Positions 23,086-34,520 of a stretch of DNA of 64,000 nucleotides are shown in pieces. The notes under the pieces were generated by a model. It worked only from the letters and a program-made list of their open reading frames with translations, was not told where the DNA came from and did not search any database. A program made the position numbers and the translations under genes. The first letter of the stretch is position 1, and each line of letters starts with the position of its first letter. This stretch comes from Helianthus annuus (lineage: Eukaryota; Streptophyta; Magnoliopsida; Asterales; Asteraceae): NCBI RefSeq assembly GCF_002127325.2, contig NC_035436.2:25803506-25867505 (forward strand), read 5' to 3'.

Positions 23086-23499
23086 TGTCACACCCCCAAA
23101 ATCCACACGCGGAATACCACCGCTTGGAGGCGTGACATGACCAGGATCAGGCCACCAATCATATTGAACATGTAATTAATAAGTAAAAGTAAATGCCATT
23201 CAATCCACCAATATGAAAGGTGTTCAAAATATAAGTATGTTATCACTGTTTAGCAGAAGTGTATAAATAAAACCCAACATAAATAAGTATGAAAAGTCAT
23301 AAGTGTTTAACGAAACATTCACGATCCAAGCCCACAACGACCAGCTCCTCCCTGTGCAAGCTCCATGTATCTAACGACCCGCAAGGCATGTAACAGAGGA
23401 TCAACAACTAGTTAAGCGAGTTCACAGTTTATAGTTCAGTAATTGTTATAGTATAATAAGCCTTGTGTTCGTTCATTAAGTCATGTATCGTATTAGTTC

Positions 23500-23695
23500 G
23501 TATCGCGGCCCTCTAGGCATGTATGCGAAGATTAGGGAAAGTTTCCAAGTATTCTAGACTAGGTATATTTGTATCGCGGCCACCCGGCATCTGTGCGAAG
23601 TTTAGTGAATAGTTCGCAGCCTCTCTAGACATGTGTGCAAAGATCAGTCATATTATCGCGGCCAACCCTGGCGTGTATGCGAAGATCAGTTCTAT
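23500..23695. repeat. Tandem array, about four copies of a 'tcgcggcc...gtgcgaagat' unit
   Basis: Units beginning ATCGCGGCC or TTCGCAGCC and ending near 'atgtgtgcgaagat(c/t)ag' recur at about 23503, 23572, 23615 and 23648. They lie in the same relative LTR position as the CCTCGGTTGTG...ACCTACGT array of the C LTRs. Confidence 0.7.
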
Positions 23696-24229
23696 TAGTA
23701 TCACTAGTCTAGTAGTATCTTAACCAATCACCTTCCTCACCCGAGAATCATATCACTACGTTCCATTATCTAGGGAAGTACAAGTAAATAATCCAATCCC
23801 ATTCCCACCCTGGGAACCCCATGCCTTGGCTGTGTGAACTCACCTTGGTTTGCTCGGTATGTTATTGCTTCTAGGGTTTATTAAATGTCTAAGTCCGTTA
23901 CACACGACCTAGGATACATTGCACATGATACGATGTAAGTGTTACATTCAAGTAGGGTTTACAAGTTCTTGATATTCAAGCAATTGTGTTATGTGTTCAT
24001 TGTGTACAGAATGATATAAGAAGATTGTTCACACATACATGATCATACAGTTGCATTCAGTAGCATACAATCATATTCAGAATCATATAGTAAACTTTAA
24101 CATTGATGTTTGTCATAAGCATATATCATATGTGGGATTCTGGCTAGTAGCATGCAAATCAAGGTGACAATCATGCTTAATTCACAAAGGTTGGACAATA
24201 CAACACAACAGAAGGTCAGACAACATTCC

Positions 24230-24722
24230 AGGGCAACAAATTCGGACCAAGGGGGTTCCTTACCTAAAAACTCGGACCCTCAAGGCTTACATATACAAAA
24301 TTCGGACAAAGGTGAGGGGTTTGGGGGCCATAAAACTCGGACAGGAACAATGGGGCTTCCCCTTCAAAAACTCGGACCTGGGGGTCTCTTTCACAAAGTC
24401 GGACAAGGGTAACACCCCCCCCCAAAACTCGGACAGGGGGTGTCCCTTCACAAAGTCGGACTAGGGCTTCAAGCCCAAAACTCGGACCCTTGATCCCTTA
24501 AAAGGTCGGACAAAACAACTAGGCATGAAACTCGGACCTTATGTACAATAACAATGTTCGGACAATGTTTACTTTATTACAAAAGTCGGACCACAACATG
24601 TTATCACAAAGTTCGGACAAGCTGACACCTTATACAATTCGGATAACACTCAACACTAAAAAGTTCGGACTATTTTCATAACATAAAGGTCGGACATAAC
24701 ATATCATTACAAAAACTCAGAC
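24230..24722. repeat. Minisatellite with AA(A/G)(C/T)TCGGAC core, about 18 copies
   Basis: A core of AAAACTCGGAC, or a close variant (AAAGTCGGAC, AAGTTCGGAC), recurs roughly every 23-40 bp from 24234 to 24722. The spacer sequences differ from copy to copy. The open frame at 24152-24412 is a by-product of the repeat. Confidence 0.85.
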
Positions 24723-25435
24723 ACGTGATTTCCAAAACTAGTTTACAGAATCGATGGAACCGTTACGTTAGTAAGGAGTACGATCAAAACCCTAGTTTCA
24801 TATTCTGTATTGCAGTAACCACATCATCATTCAAACATTCTATCACATCCGACATCTTAACATTCAACAAGTGATTACACAACCGATTATTAACTATTTC
24901 ACAACAATCAGAATCAATCAAACACAGAACTATTGCATGTAGAATTAGGGTTTACAAGAATCACAAGAATCAAGAATTGATAACAATCAAATAATCAATA
25001 AACAATTACCTTGGATTGATTCTAGATAAAGAGAGGAAATCAAGAGTGATGAAGAACTTGTGCCAATGATGATGATGATTGATTGCCAGAGAGAACCAAA
25101 GAAAGTGAATGTACGTGTTTTCGTTTTGTGTGAGGTTTAGTGAATGATTAGGGTTAAAATGATTAGAGTTTCACTAATTCCTCCATACATCCCTAAGTAT
25201 CATATTTTACAATAGTACACCATCTCAAACAATTTCACAGTTTCACCACCAAGTTCATACATTTGACAAATCTTTCATAATTAACACATAACCATGCTCA
25301 AATACAATATACTTAACTGAATCAAAACGTTACAGTTTCACATCAAACTAATTGTGCAAGTAAACGATTAAACAAACAGTGAATGTGCAATAAATGCGAA
25401 ATTGGAATCTTGGAAACTCGAGTTGTCACAGATTA

Positions 25436-27023
25436 TACCTTTTTTGTTCAAAAAATGGGTTCTACATAATATTTTGACACCAATCCAATTGCTACTGATT
25501 TTATATAATAAATAAAGTATTTTGAACTTTATAACCTGATCAGAAAACTCAGATTTCCTGTACAACCCAGAAATCGCTTAAAATGGCTTTTTACGCGTAT
25601 TAAACACCTAGTATGGGTTTAAAACCATTTTGTCACATAAGACTTATCACCAATTGATATAACTGATTAAGTTAAGTTGTTTTACTGATTATTTCATAAC
25701 TGAATCTCAGAATTATAAATAATCTCTTTTATAATCTTTAAAATGACCAAAATACCCCTGCGGGGCTTATATTGAGATTAAACTCGTTTTGGGCATAATG
25801 GAAGGTATCCTACTGATATCACAACATATTTAAGGCATATTAACTTAGGAAACCTGTATATGACCCATATGGTTACCCGTTACGCATGTTTCGCGTTCGG
25901 ATCGGTTTATGTAACTAGTTTGCATAAATTAACCGAACGGGTCAAACCTTATCTTTTTTTCAGAATCCAGAATGTGTTTAGTTTACCCATATTATACAAG
26001 TCTCCAAACTTGTCGGGTCTAAATCACATTCTATTCCGGTCTTCGCTTAATTATGCGTTTGAACCGTAAACCTTTCCTTAAAATTAACCGGTCTAAGTTA
26101 CGACTTAAATAAGACCCGTTAGGAATCTAATAGGTTAATAAAACCTTCGTTCCAGATTGAGAGCCCCAGTAGAAGTACTTGTGCTTGCTGATTAGAATAT
26201 ACGGCTGAGTATAAATTGCATTTGCTAGCTCATGTAAATAGTTTTAACTTATTTTCCCTATACGGGCTTGGGATACGGTATTATAATAATACCGCTTGGT
26301 CGGGTATTGAATGTTTAGTCGTATTGTGATTAAATTATTGAGGTAACCCGCTTTAATCTGTATTGTTTGAAATAAAAGCCTTTAGGGGTTAATGACCATG
26401 TCCCGGATATCCTTGACATCATTGTATTATAAAATGGCCACGCCTTAAGCACGGGGTGTAGGCATACACTTAACCGTTGCATAATGGAACGGTATCTCAC
26501 TCTCTTGTGGGCCTATACTTGTGGCGCGTCTGTTAATCTTGACTCAGTTTCTACATCGGGCCCTGAACGTACAACGAACATGTAAATCTGTATACAAGAT
26601 TTTTATATAATTGTCGGTTAAATTTTTTGTGCCTGCTGCATCTAAATCAACTTTCTTAAACTCTTTTCAAAATGAGTCGGTTAAATTGTATTTACCAGTG
26701 TAAACTGACGTATTTTCCAAAAAGGTTAAGTGACAGGTACTGAACGTAATTGGCTGGAAGCTCAGGGCGTTAATAAGGAATCTTGCAAGTTCTAGGCGTC
26801 TAAAGTCTGTTGAACAGTTTTTCTTTTTATCTGATCCGCCTGTGGATCCTTTACTTTCCGTTGTGATACTTTGATATTACTTTACATTCGGATTGTAATA
26901 TATTGATCTTTTGCTTCCACTGTGCATTTATACATTGTGTTGTTTGACTATGATGATATCAACTACGTCACGATACTCCCCACCGGACCCACCGGTATTA
27001 CGTGGAAATATCGGGGTGTGACA
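25436..27023 (+). mobile_element. Element B 5' LTR, segment 3
   Basis: Resumes after the solo LTR and ends CGGGGTGTGACA at 27023. The last ~930 bp align with 1-923. Short open frames at 25368-25565 and 25860-26069 have no domain. Confidence 0.75.
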
Positions 27024-28168
27024 GGTTGGTATCAGAGCCAACATTGAGTGAATTAAACACTAGCCTTTTTGTGTTTAATCTCAATGACACAGTAGCACAT
27101 TCCTTGACCTTCTGAGTCTAGACTTAACATAGGAATACTCTCAACCCTAATCTGAAAACTATTGCTTCCGAATTTTTATATTTTGAATATGTCTCGAATC
27201 AAGAAAGCCGAAATGGAAATTCTCCACATCCGGAGCCTTGAATTTCCGAGCTTCGTACAGCGGCTAGAGTATAACGTGCAACAAAGGAGAAAGCATTCAG
27301 AAGTAAAGTAACGAGGAAAACTCCTTTTGCTGAAGTTTGTTTCCTTAGTAGTCCTTATAAGGACATATTTATCATCTAGTCCCTTCATGGACAACGTCAT
27401 TCCTTTCAAGTCCCGTTTAGGGCAATTATATACTCCTTTTAAAAATCATTTGATTATTTAATCTAAATTCCATATTTATCATTCTATATGAATATAACAT
27501 ATGAAGTAAATCAAAATATATTTCCTTTTCGTAATTGATCTGCCAATATATATAATGAAAGGAATCTTAAAGGGCATAACCTAGCTTGTATGTCATTAAG
27601 GACCTAGCTATGATGGTAAAAACCTGTTTAAAAGAGATTCAGATCCTTGTTAACATCTAAAAATATGTTAACACTCCTGACAACAGTGATGCGATAAAAA
27701 TCACACTCGTCATCTTTTTAATGGGAACTTCTAACCCCCTTATCTAGCCTAGTGATGTAGAAATCATGACGTAAATCATCAAAATGAAAATAATCATATT
27801 ATAAACATCCATAAGTGATGAAATGCCTATGGGCCATACTTATTGTTTTAAGGGACAAAAGACAGTTGACGTCTTTGACTCTCTGTCAAGAAAAGGCAAT
27901 GAAATATGTTCAAACCTTAATGCCTCGATTCTCTGAAATCATGGCTTATAAATTTAAAACTGTCCTTGTGACTAGGCCTTTTGTGCCACTTTAATATCCT
28001 TAATGTTTTATAACTAGGATAAATTATAATGAAAATACTAATTAAATATAACCAACAAATTAACCAATATGGTTTATATTACCATGGTTGATGAATCGTC
28101 AAAAAATGATGAATCCATAATAACCTCTGAATGAATCATCGTCAATGCTTATGTAGCAATCAAGCTAC

Positions 28169-29345
28169 ATGGCTGGATTGGATAAGGTCAACAGCCACCC
28201 GAGGGAGAATAATGATGCTACTGGAGTTAATATCACTGGTGCAGAACTGCAGGCATTAATAGATGATGCCGTTACACGAGCTCTCGACAGACCGTATGAT
28301 GAATCAAGTGGTACACGCTCTAGGACTCTATCTGTGGCTCGTAGTAAGCCCCCTTCTAAATCACATGAGTCAAAGGGAAACGATGTTCGTAACTCGTCAA
28401 ATCAAAGGAGTGTTCCGCCTAGGCAGGTGGTGCTTCATCAAGAGGTACCAGTTACGACCTGCTCATATAAATATTTTGTCTCCTGCAAGCCCGGAGGCTT
28501 TACAGGAGAAAAAGGGGCCATCGATTGCATGACATGGCTCGATGAAATGGACACCGTTGTTGACATCAGTGGATGTCCAGAGCAAGATATTGTGAAGTTT
28601 GTTTCACAATCTTTTAAAGGAGAAGCTCTAGCTTGGTGGAGGTCACTGATCCAAGCTACGGGGAAGATCCCTTTGTACAACATGACTTGGGGTCAGTTCG
28701 TTGCTCTTATCAAAGAAAATTACTGTCCTCAACATGAAGTTGAGAAAATTGAGACTGAATTCTTGACATTAGTCATGGAGAACTTAGATTGTCAAGCATA
28801 CCTTACAAGTTTCAATACCATGTCTCGATTGGTTCCTTACTTGATCACACTGGAACCAAAGCGAATAGCTCGCTTTATTGGGGGTCTAGCCCCAGAAATA
28901 AAGGCAAGTGTGAAAGCCTCGAGACCTACTACATTCAGGTCATCGGAAGACCTGTCGCTATCTCTTACACTCTATGTAGTCAGAAACAAGGCTGCCAAAA
29001 GCCTCTGAAGAAGGAAAGCGTAAAAGGTGGGATGGGAATTCTCATCGCTCCGATAGGAAGACAAAGAGGAACTCTGAGGATAAGAAGAGTTCCGGGTTTA
29101 AGAAAGACAGCCAGCAGTCGGGTGAGAAGACCAGGTGCGAAACCTGTAGGAAATACCACCTCGGGAAACGCAGATTTGAATCTCAGCCTCTACCTTGTGG
29201 GATTTGCAAGTCTAAGGAACATAAAACCTTGGAATGCAAGAAGTTGAAGGACGCAACTGCTACGGTTGCAACGAAAAGGGGCATATCAAGACTAACTGCC
29301 CTAGAAATCAGAAGAAACCTGAAGAGGCCAAGAAAGCAAACGCAT
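28169..29345 (+). pseudogene. Element B gag, copy 1 (frameshifted)
   Basis: The 5' part (28169-29008, 279 codons) reads as a gypsy gag. It has a helical N-terminus (GAELQALIDDAVTRAL), then the capsid start YKYFVSCKPGGFTG, the WLDEMD segment, and 'FKGEALAWWRSLI' with the typical double Trp. After about 28950 the frame is lost, but zinc-knuckle text continues in other frames to about 29345. It includes CGICKSKEHKTLEC and a CCHC knuckle of type CYGCNEKGHIKTNC, broken by a 1-nt loss near 29257. Gag forms the virus-like particle and binds RNA. This copy cannot make a full Gag. Confidence 0.8.
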
Positions 29346-29414
29346 GAGTCTTCCGGATGAGCGCCCAGGAGATGGTGCAGAATGATAACTATATAGCAGG
29401 TACCTCTCCTTATC

Positions 29415-29520
29415 AAGCAGTTTATGCAGAAATTTTTTTTGATGCTGGCACATATGATTCTATAATGAACAGTAAATGTTGAGAACTATTGTCTCCGCCT
29501 GTATACGACTCCGGTCATTT
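29415..29520 (+). pseudogene. Retropepsin start fragment after gag copy 1
   Basis: The stretch reads YAEIFFDAGTYDS followed by a stop, matching the start of a gypsy aspartic protease (normally ...VLFDSGA...). The catalytic Asp-Ser-Gly is now Asp-Ala-Gly, and the frame closes soon after. Confidence 0.5.
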
Positions 29521-29752
29521 AATGCGAGGTAGAAATTGGCCGATGATACTTTAGAAAATGCTCCAACAAATCTTAGATTGAAATTTTATATCACTCTTTT
29601 CTGATATCCTAATGTCAAGCTTTCAAGCTATCCAAAATCATTAATATGATCAAGACAGATGTGACAATTGATCCCCTGTCAAAAAGGTGATGGACTAGGT
29701 CCAAACCTTAATCACCATTAATGGTCTTCTATGGCCTAGGCTAAGTATAATT

Positions 29753-29753
29753 G

Positions 29754-29834
<81 letters not shown>

Positions 29835-29841
29835 TATATAA
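29753..29841. repeat. (TA)n microsatellite with TGTA interruptions
   Basis: About 90 bp of TA dinucleotides, interrupted by TATGTATA at roughly regular spacing. Confidence 0.95.
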
Positions 29842-29994
29842 AATCTACATGACATTCATAGAGAATGTTCACACTATATTAGCCTGTATGGTTTAACGAT
29901 ACCATGTTAGTATATTAAGTCGTCAGGATGATAAATAGCGGATGTTGGACTGCAACTAATTGTTTTATTTGGCGTTAGAAGCCAAATATCGAGT

Positions 29995-30651
29995 ATGACA
30001 AACTCGGATAAGACAGCCGTTGATCGTGTTATGGATGATGCGACACGTGTTAATGATACTACAAATGTGAACCTTAGAATTTCCAAAGAGGTTCTTCAGA
30101 CTATGATAGACGCAGCTGTTGGAAAAGCTATGAAGAAGGCTGTGAAAAAGTTCAAGGAGCCCCATGCTACTCGCTCCAAATTTTATCTAGGACCACATTT
30201 CCTCGCTAATAAGGAGGATCTCGTTCATGCCTCTAATGTAAAGGGAGGACTAAAAAGGAAAATAGAGGAAGATAACTCCTAGAGCTCTAAAAAGAAGAAC
30301 AAACAAAGGTCTAACCAGAAACCTGTGTGCAAGACCTACAAGAAGCGCCATTATGGGAAATGCAGGTTTGAATCAAAATCCCAATCGCAGCCCAGGGCTT
30401 GTGGAATCTGCAAATCTAATGAGCATAAAACATTGGAATGCCAGGAGATAGGAGATGCGACTTGTTACAACTGTAACGAGAAAGGGCATATCAAATCAAA
30501 TTGCCCAAAGTATGCTAGGAAGCTTAAAGGAGATAAGAAGACTGACGCTAAGGCCTCTCAGATGGATGCAAAAGAGGCCAAACAAGATGACAATGTTATA
30601 ACCGGTACGTCCTTATCCATGATGTATATGCAAGGGTATTGTTTGATTTAG
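29995..30651 (+). pseudogene. Element B gag, copy 2 (capsid deleted, one stop)
   Basis: One frame runs from ATG 29995 to the stop at 30649-30651, with a single internal TAG at 30280-30282. The N-terminus (VNLRISKEVLQTMIDAAVGKAM) parallels gag copy 1, and the C-terminus has the same zinc-knuckle region (CGICKSNEHKTLEC, then the intact CCHC knuckle CYNCNEKGHIKSNC near 30463-30504). The whole capsid segment is missing. A protease trace (FDLGADKSFV) follows in another frame at about 30645-30680. The order leader-gag-protease is thus present twice in B. This copy is diverged from copy 1, so the duplication is old. Confidence 0.75.
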
Positions 30652-30980
30652 GTGCTGATAAGTCATTTGTGGATAAATTTTGTAAGTTATTAAATCTGCC
30701 TATTAGAACCTTAAGCATAAAATACGAAGTAGAATGAACGCTAAGGGTTCTACTTTGTTTCGGATACCAATCAATCCTTCATAGATGGTGGGTATAACAA
30801 ACTCTTAAAGTCTTCCATGAGAACCCTAGATATTAAGCGTAAGGTAAAAACTTACAGGCAAATATCATAAGAACCATTTCTTCTGTTCCTGTCAGAAATC
30901 TTAAATCATAAGGTCCTAATGTACCCTCTCTCCAGATAAAGTACATCATCATATGAAATTGATATCTCTTTGATCTCTAT

Positions 30981-32061
30981 TCATTCACAAGGTGGTTAGT
31001 TTAATCATGACTTAGTATGATTATTCCACCTTACGCATTTCTATATCTAATTATCATTCATCACATCGTAGGTCAGTTTGACTTTTTAAAAGTCAAATGT
31101 CCATTAGTATGCTAATTGCATATTCGAGTTCATCAACTAGTTTTAGCATTCTTTAATTATCCGGTAGGCGTTATCTTTAGGCCATCGTTTCAACCAAAGT
31201 TCTAACCAAGTTTATCACATTTCAATCACTTTAATTAGTTCAAGCGATTATCAAGACTAATTTATTCATTCATTTCACAAGAACTAAGGGTTCTCATCTA
31301 TAAGTGAGACCCGTTCATCATATCACTAGCATTCATCCCAACACCTTATAAAAATCAAGTTCTTCATATGAACTAATATACTACACGATTTCATACATCT
31401 ACTTATATGAACAAAATTACCAATTTCATCATATCATACAAAAACCCACTTCAAGTCATGCATGAGCTCTTACTCAAACTTATAATTTGTCAAAGTATCT
31501 TACTTCAACTATCAATTATGATGATTTTTAGAACAAATATATCATCATCTTCACTATTTAGTCAAAACCCACTTCCTAGTTTACTTGTTAATCACTTACA
31601 AGCAACATTATATCAAATTCTTCAAAATTTTATCATAACTAACGAAATTAGGCATACATAAACATCTCATTTCATCTTTGGATCATAATCCATCAATTTA
31701 TTCGCAAGTACCCTACTTGTCACAAATTTCAACTTTAACCAATCTAGGTTTTATGACATACCTTATGATTCCCATGACTAGGTGATCGTTTCTACACATT
31801 CATGCATCGATTTAGGGCTCGAATCAAGCTTCAATTTGGTGAATTTGTTGAACTAGGGTTTTTAACCCCTTTCTTTCTTCTCCTGGCAATTACACGCACA
31901 CACACACACACCAAGTGTGTGTTGTGTTTTTATTTTTTTTTTGTTTTAATAAAACAAGTTTCCCACTTGTCAATATTAGTCCCTCGTGTTTTATTTTGAT
32001 CAAATGAAGTTATATCCCACCATTCATCATTTAATCACATGCTACTAACTAGGTTAATTAC
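30981..32061 (-). mobile_element. Element D left LTR, part 1 (truncated)
   Basis: It matches the right D LTR (47029-48105) at roughly 98%, with about 16 differences seen. The left 1.9 kb of this LTR is absent; the junction with B lies within 'tcattcacaagg'. Part 1 ends at ATTAC (32057-32061), the target site of the C insertion. The uninterrupted sequence exists at about 48090 in the other LTR. Open frames at 31407-31661 and 31802-31999 are LTR text, not genes. Confidence 0.85.
31890..31912. repeat. (CA)n microsatellite in the D LTR
   Basis: A short CA repeat, longer here than at the matching position in the right LTR (about 47941-47956). Confidence 0.85.
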
Positions 32062-34520
32062 TGTGACAACTCGAGTTTTCGATTTTCACTTTCACATTTA
32101 TTGCACGTTGACTTTGACTGTCTAATTGTTTGACTCGTTGGACTTGAAATTTTACGCGTTGTGTTTTAATGAAACGTATTGTCATTGTGCATATATGTGA
32201 TTACTTGATGTTGTAAATATAATATTAGGATTATTACAAAACACTTAGACTGATTAAATCACGTAATGCCCGACGAATCGAGATGTGATTCACCATCAAA
32301 CAAGCTAGACGAAACAGAATTTTATTCGCCATTTAACCCACTCGACGAAACATATGTGTTTCGCCGAGCCCTGATTCGCCAAAGCCCAGTTACGGCCCAA
32401 ACTTGTTTGCGTAAATATATATATATATTAGGTTAGGGGAACGGTTATCCATATACTGAAACCCTAGACTCCTCCCCTACTAGCGGCAGCCGTGTGACCT
32501 CGTAACCCTCGAAGAACGATCAAGATTCCTTCCTTGATTCATCGTGGTTAGTGCAAGTCCTTGTCTGATTTTTGTATTTCGAAACGGTTATTTGAACATT
32601 ATGCTTGTATGTTATCTGTGATGAGAATTGATATGATGTTGTTGGCTGTTATGTCTCCTTTCGGTCCAATGACGTCTCTTACGTTGGTATTGTCATTATA
32701 ATTGTTCTTGACAATACTATTTGATATTTATTGTGGTATGTAGTAGTCAAACCCACTAGTTTGGTGGTCCAATAACATCGAGTGGTAGTATCAAATTGTC
32801 AGTCAACATGGTTCGATTATATGTGATTTTGGAATGGTGCATGTGAAGTGACGGCTAGTTTTGTCTTCAAAGCATGTGCATAGGCAGGATTTAATTATAT
32901 GATTGTGTTGTATGATTGTCAAACCACTAACCTATTTGGTCCAATGAGAATTGATTGTCAAACCACTAACCTATATGATTGTGTAGGATTTAATAATAAT
33001 GGTCGGCCACTGTGCATTGAAATACATGAAATTTATGGAGGGTTTCACATAAAATGTCGGCTAGTATATATATGTATTTAGGGTGCACAATGTTCCATAT
33101 AAATAAATCAGTATTATAAAACTAGTGATTGGTAGTAATGGGCGGTCAATCATAGGTGAGATTAGGAAATTCCTTGTGATTTCCGATTGGTAGAGTTGGG
33201 CGGCCCAAGGAAGGGTATTGGTTATTTTATCGGCCCACTAATGCATGTTATGCCAACCGAATTAATTAGGAATTTATTTTGTTGCTGTTATGATTTGACG
33301 AAACAAAAATTATACCGACGAATCACCGGTTGACGAAACCGAATTGGCGAAACAAAGGTGTTTCGCCAAGACCCATTGCGACTGAACAACTTTGGCGAAA
33401 CAGAAGTGTTTCGTCGGAGTGGGGTCACGGCGAAACAGGGGGGCGTTTCGCCGATTGGTTAATTTGCACAGTAACTTGGTAAATTTCTGTTAGAAGTTAA
33501 CTGGAATTATAAACAACTGATAGTTGATACGCATGACTTACATGATACGTGCTATGTGCTACTTGGTAATTGCTTATGTGCTATTTCATTTGATGGTATG
33601 TGCATGCATGAACTTCGGGAATACAAACTGATTACGTATACGTGCACTCTAGGACTTGATTGATTGACTGTGAGCACATAACTTAGCATACCGAGCAAAC
33701 CAAGGTGAGTTCACACTCTTACTAAGGCATGGGATTCCCAGGGCTTGGGAATGGGATTGAAGGAATAAGGTTGAATAGAATCGTACTTACACTGTTACTA
33801 GACTACCATACCATCGTCCTCGGTTGTGCAGGACGCATACGTAAAACCTACGTATACTTAGGCTACTCACTGTCCTCAGGTTGCGAAGGACACTCACGTA
33901 AGACCTACGTGAACTTATACTCACTACTGCCTCGGTTGTGTCAGGCACTTACGTAAAACCTACGTAAACCCCCGCGTACCCCTATCCTCGGTTGTGAAGG
34001 ATACTTACGTAAAACCTACGTAAACTTGTACGTATTACTGTTGTCGGGATATGTAGAACACTTATGGTTACGAATAGTCTAGTGGTTATACAACATGGGA
34101 AGCCCCCACCAATAGAATGTACTATCGGCCCAGTAGAGCCACATGTTTCAAACGAATTTACTATTACGCATTTACTTTCTGTGAACTCGCTCAACTAGTT
34201 GTTGATCCTCTGTTACATGCCTTGCAGGTCGTTAGGTACATGGAGCTTGCACATGGAGGAGCTGGTCGTTGTGGGCTTGGATCATGATTGTCTTATTAAA
34301 CACTTATGATATTTAATACTTATTTATGTTGGATTTTTATTTATACGCTTCCGCTAATCAGTGATAACATACTTATGTTTTGGAACACCTTTCATATTGG
34401 TGGTTGAATGGCATTTACTTTTATATATTAATTACATGTTCAATATGATTGGTGGCTTGATCCTTGTCAGTCACGCTCCCAAGCGGTGATACTCCGCAGG
34501 TGGATTTTGGGAGTGTGACA
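32062..34520 (+). mobile_element. Family C solo LTR (2459 bp, TSD ATTAC)
   Basis: It starts TGTGACAACTCGAG and ends GGGAGTGTGACA. The flanks are ATTAC at 32057-32061 and 34521-34525. It includes a set of GGCGAAACA/TGTTTCGCC hairpins (32341-32368, 33344-33369, 33394-33415, 33428-33453). It also has a four-copy array of CCTCGGTTGTG...ACGTAAAACCTACGT units (about 33810-34025) and a TA-rich possible TATA region near 32417-32432. No interior follows; instead D sequence continues. The open frames inside (32899-33081, 33729-33956) have no domain. Confidence 0.9.
33810..34025. repeat. Tandem array of about 65-bp units in the C LTR
   Basis: Four units, each with CCTC(A/G)GTTG(T/C)G-AGGA/C and a palindromic TTACGTAAAACCTACGTAA-like core, at about 33816, 33880, 33929 and 33972. 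Three of the four survive in the other C LTR (41338-41495); the first was lost in a 340-bp deletion. Confidence 0.8.

Larger units (their letters stand above)
23086..25430 (-). mobile_element. Reversed solo LTR of a C-related family (2345 bp, TSD GATTA)
   Basis: It begins TGTCACACCCCC and ends ACTCGAGTTGTCACA. On its own strand it therefore starts TGTGACAACTCGAG and ends GGGGGTGTGACA, as the C LTRs do, though the middle is diverged. The flanks are GATTA at 23081-23085 and 25431-25435. No interior or second LTR is present, so it arose by LTR-LTR recombination. It contains two internal repeat arrays (23500-23695 and 24230-24722). Confidence 0.9.
27024..30980 (+). mobile_element. Element B interior, truncated at its 3' side
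   Basis: Begins right after the LTR with a primer-binding site at 27026-27039 (ttggtatcagagcc). It carries a leader of about 1.1 kb, gag copy 1, a protease trace near 29415-29520, then a second leader-like stretch, gag copy 2 and another protease trace. RT, RNase H, integrase and the 3' LTR are missing: at about 30981 the sequence switches to a truncated LTR of element D. 30652-30980 holds no intact gene. Confidence 0.75.

Noticed and set aside
24230..24722. CRISPR-like array
   Set aside because: This is plant nuclear DNA, the core is only about 11 bp and variable, spacing is uneven, and it lies within a solo LTR.
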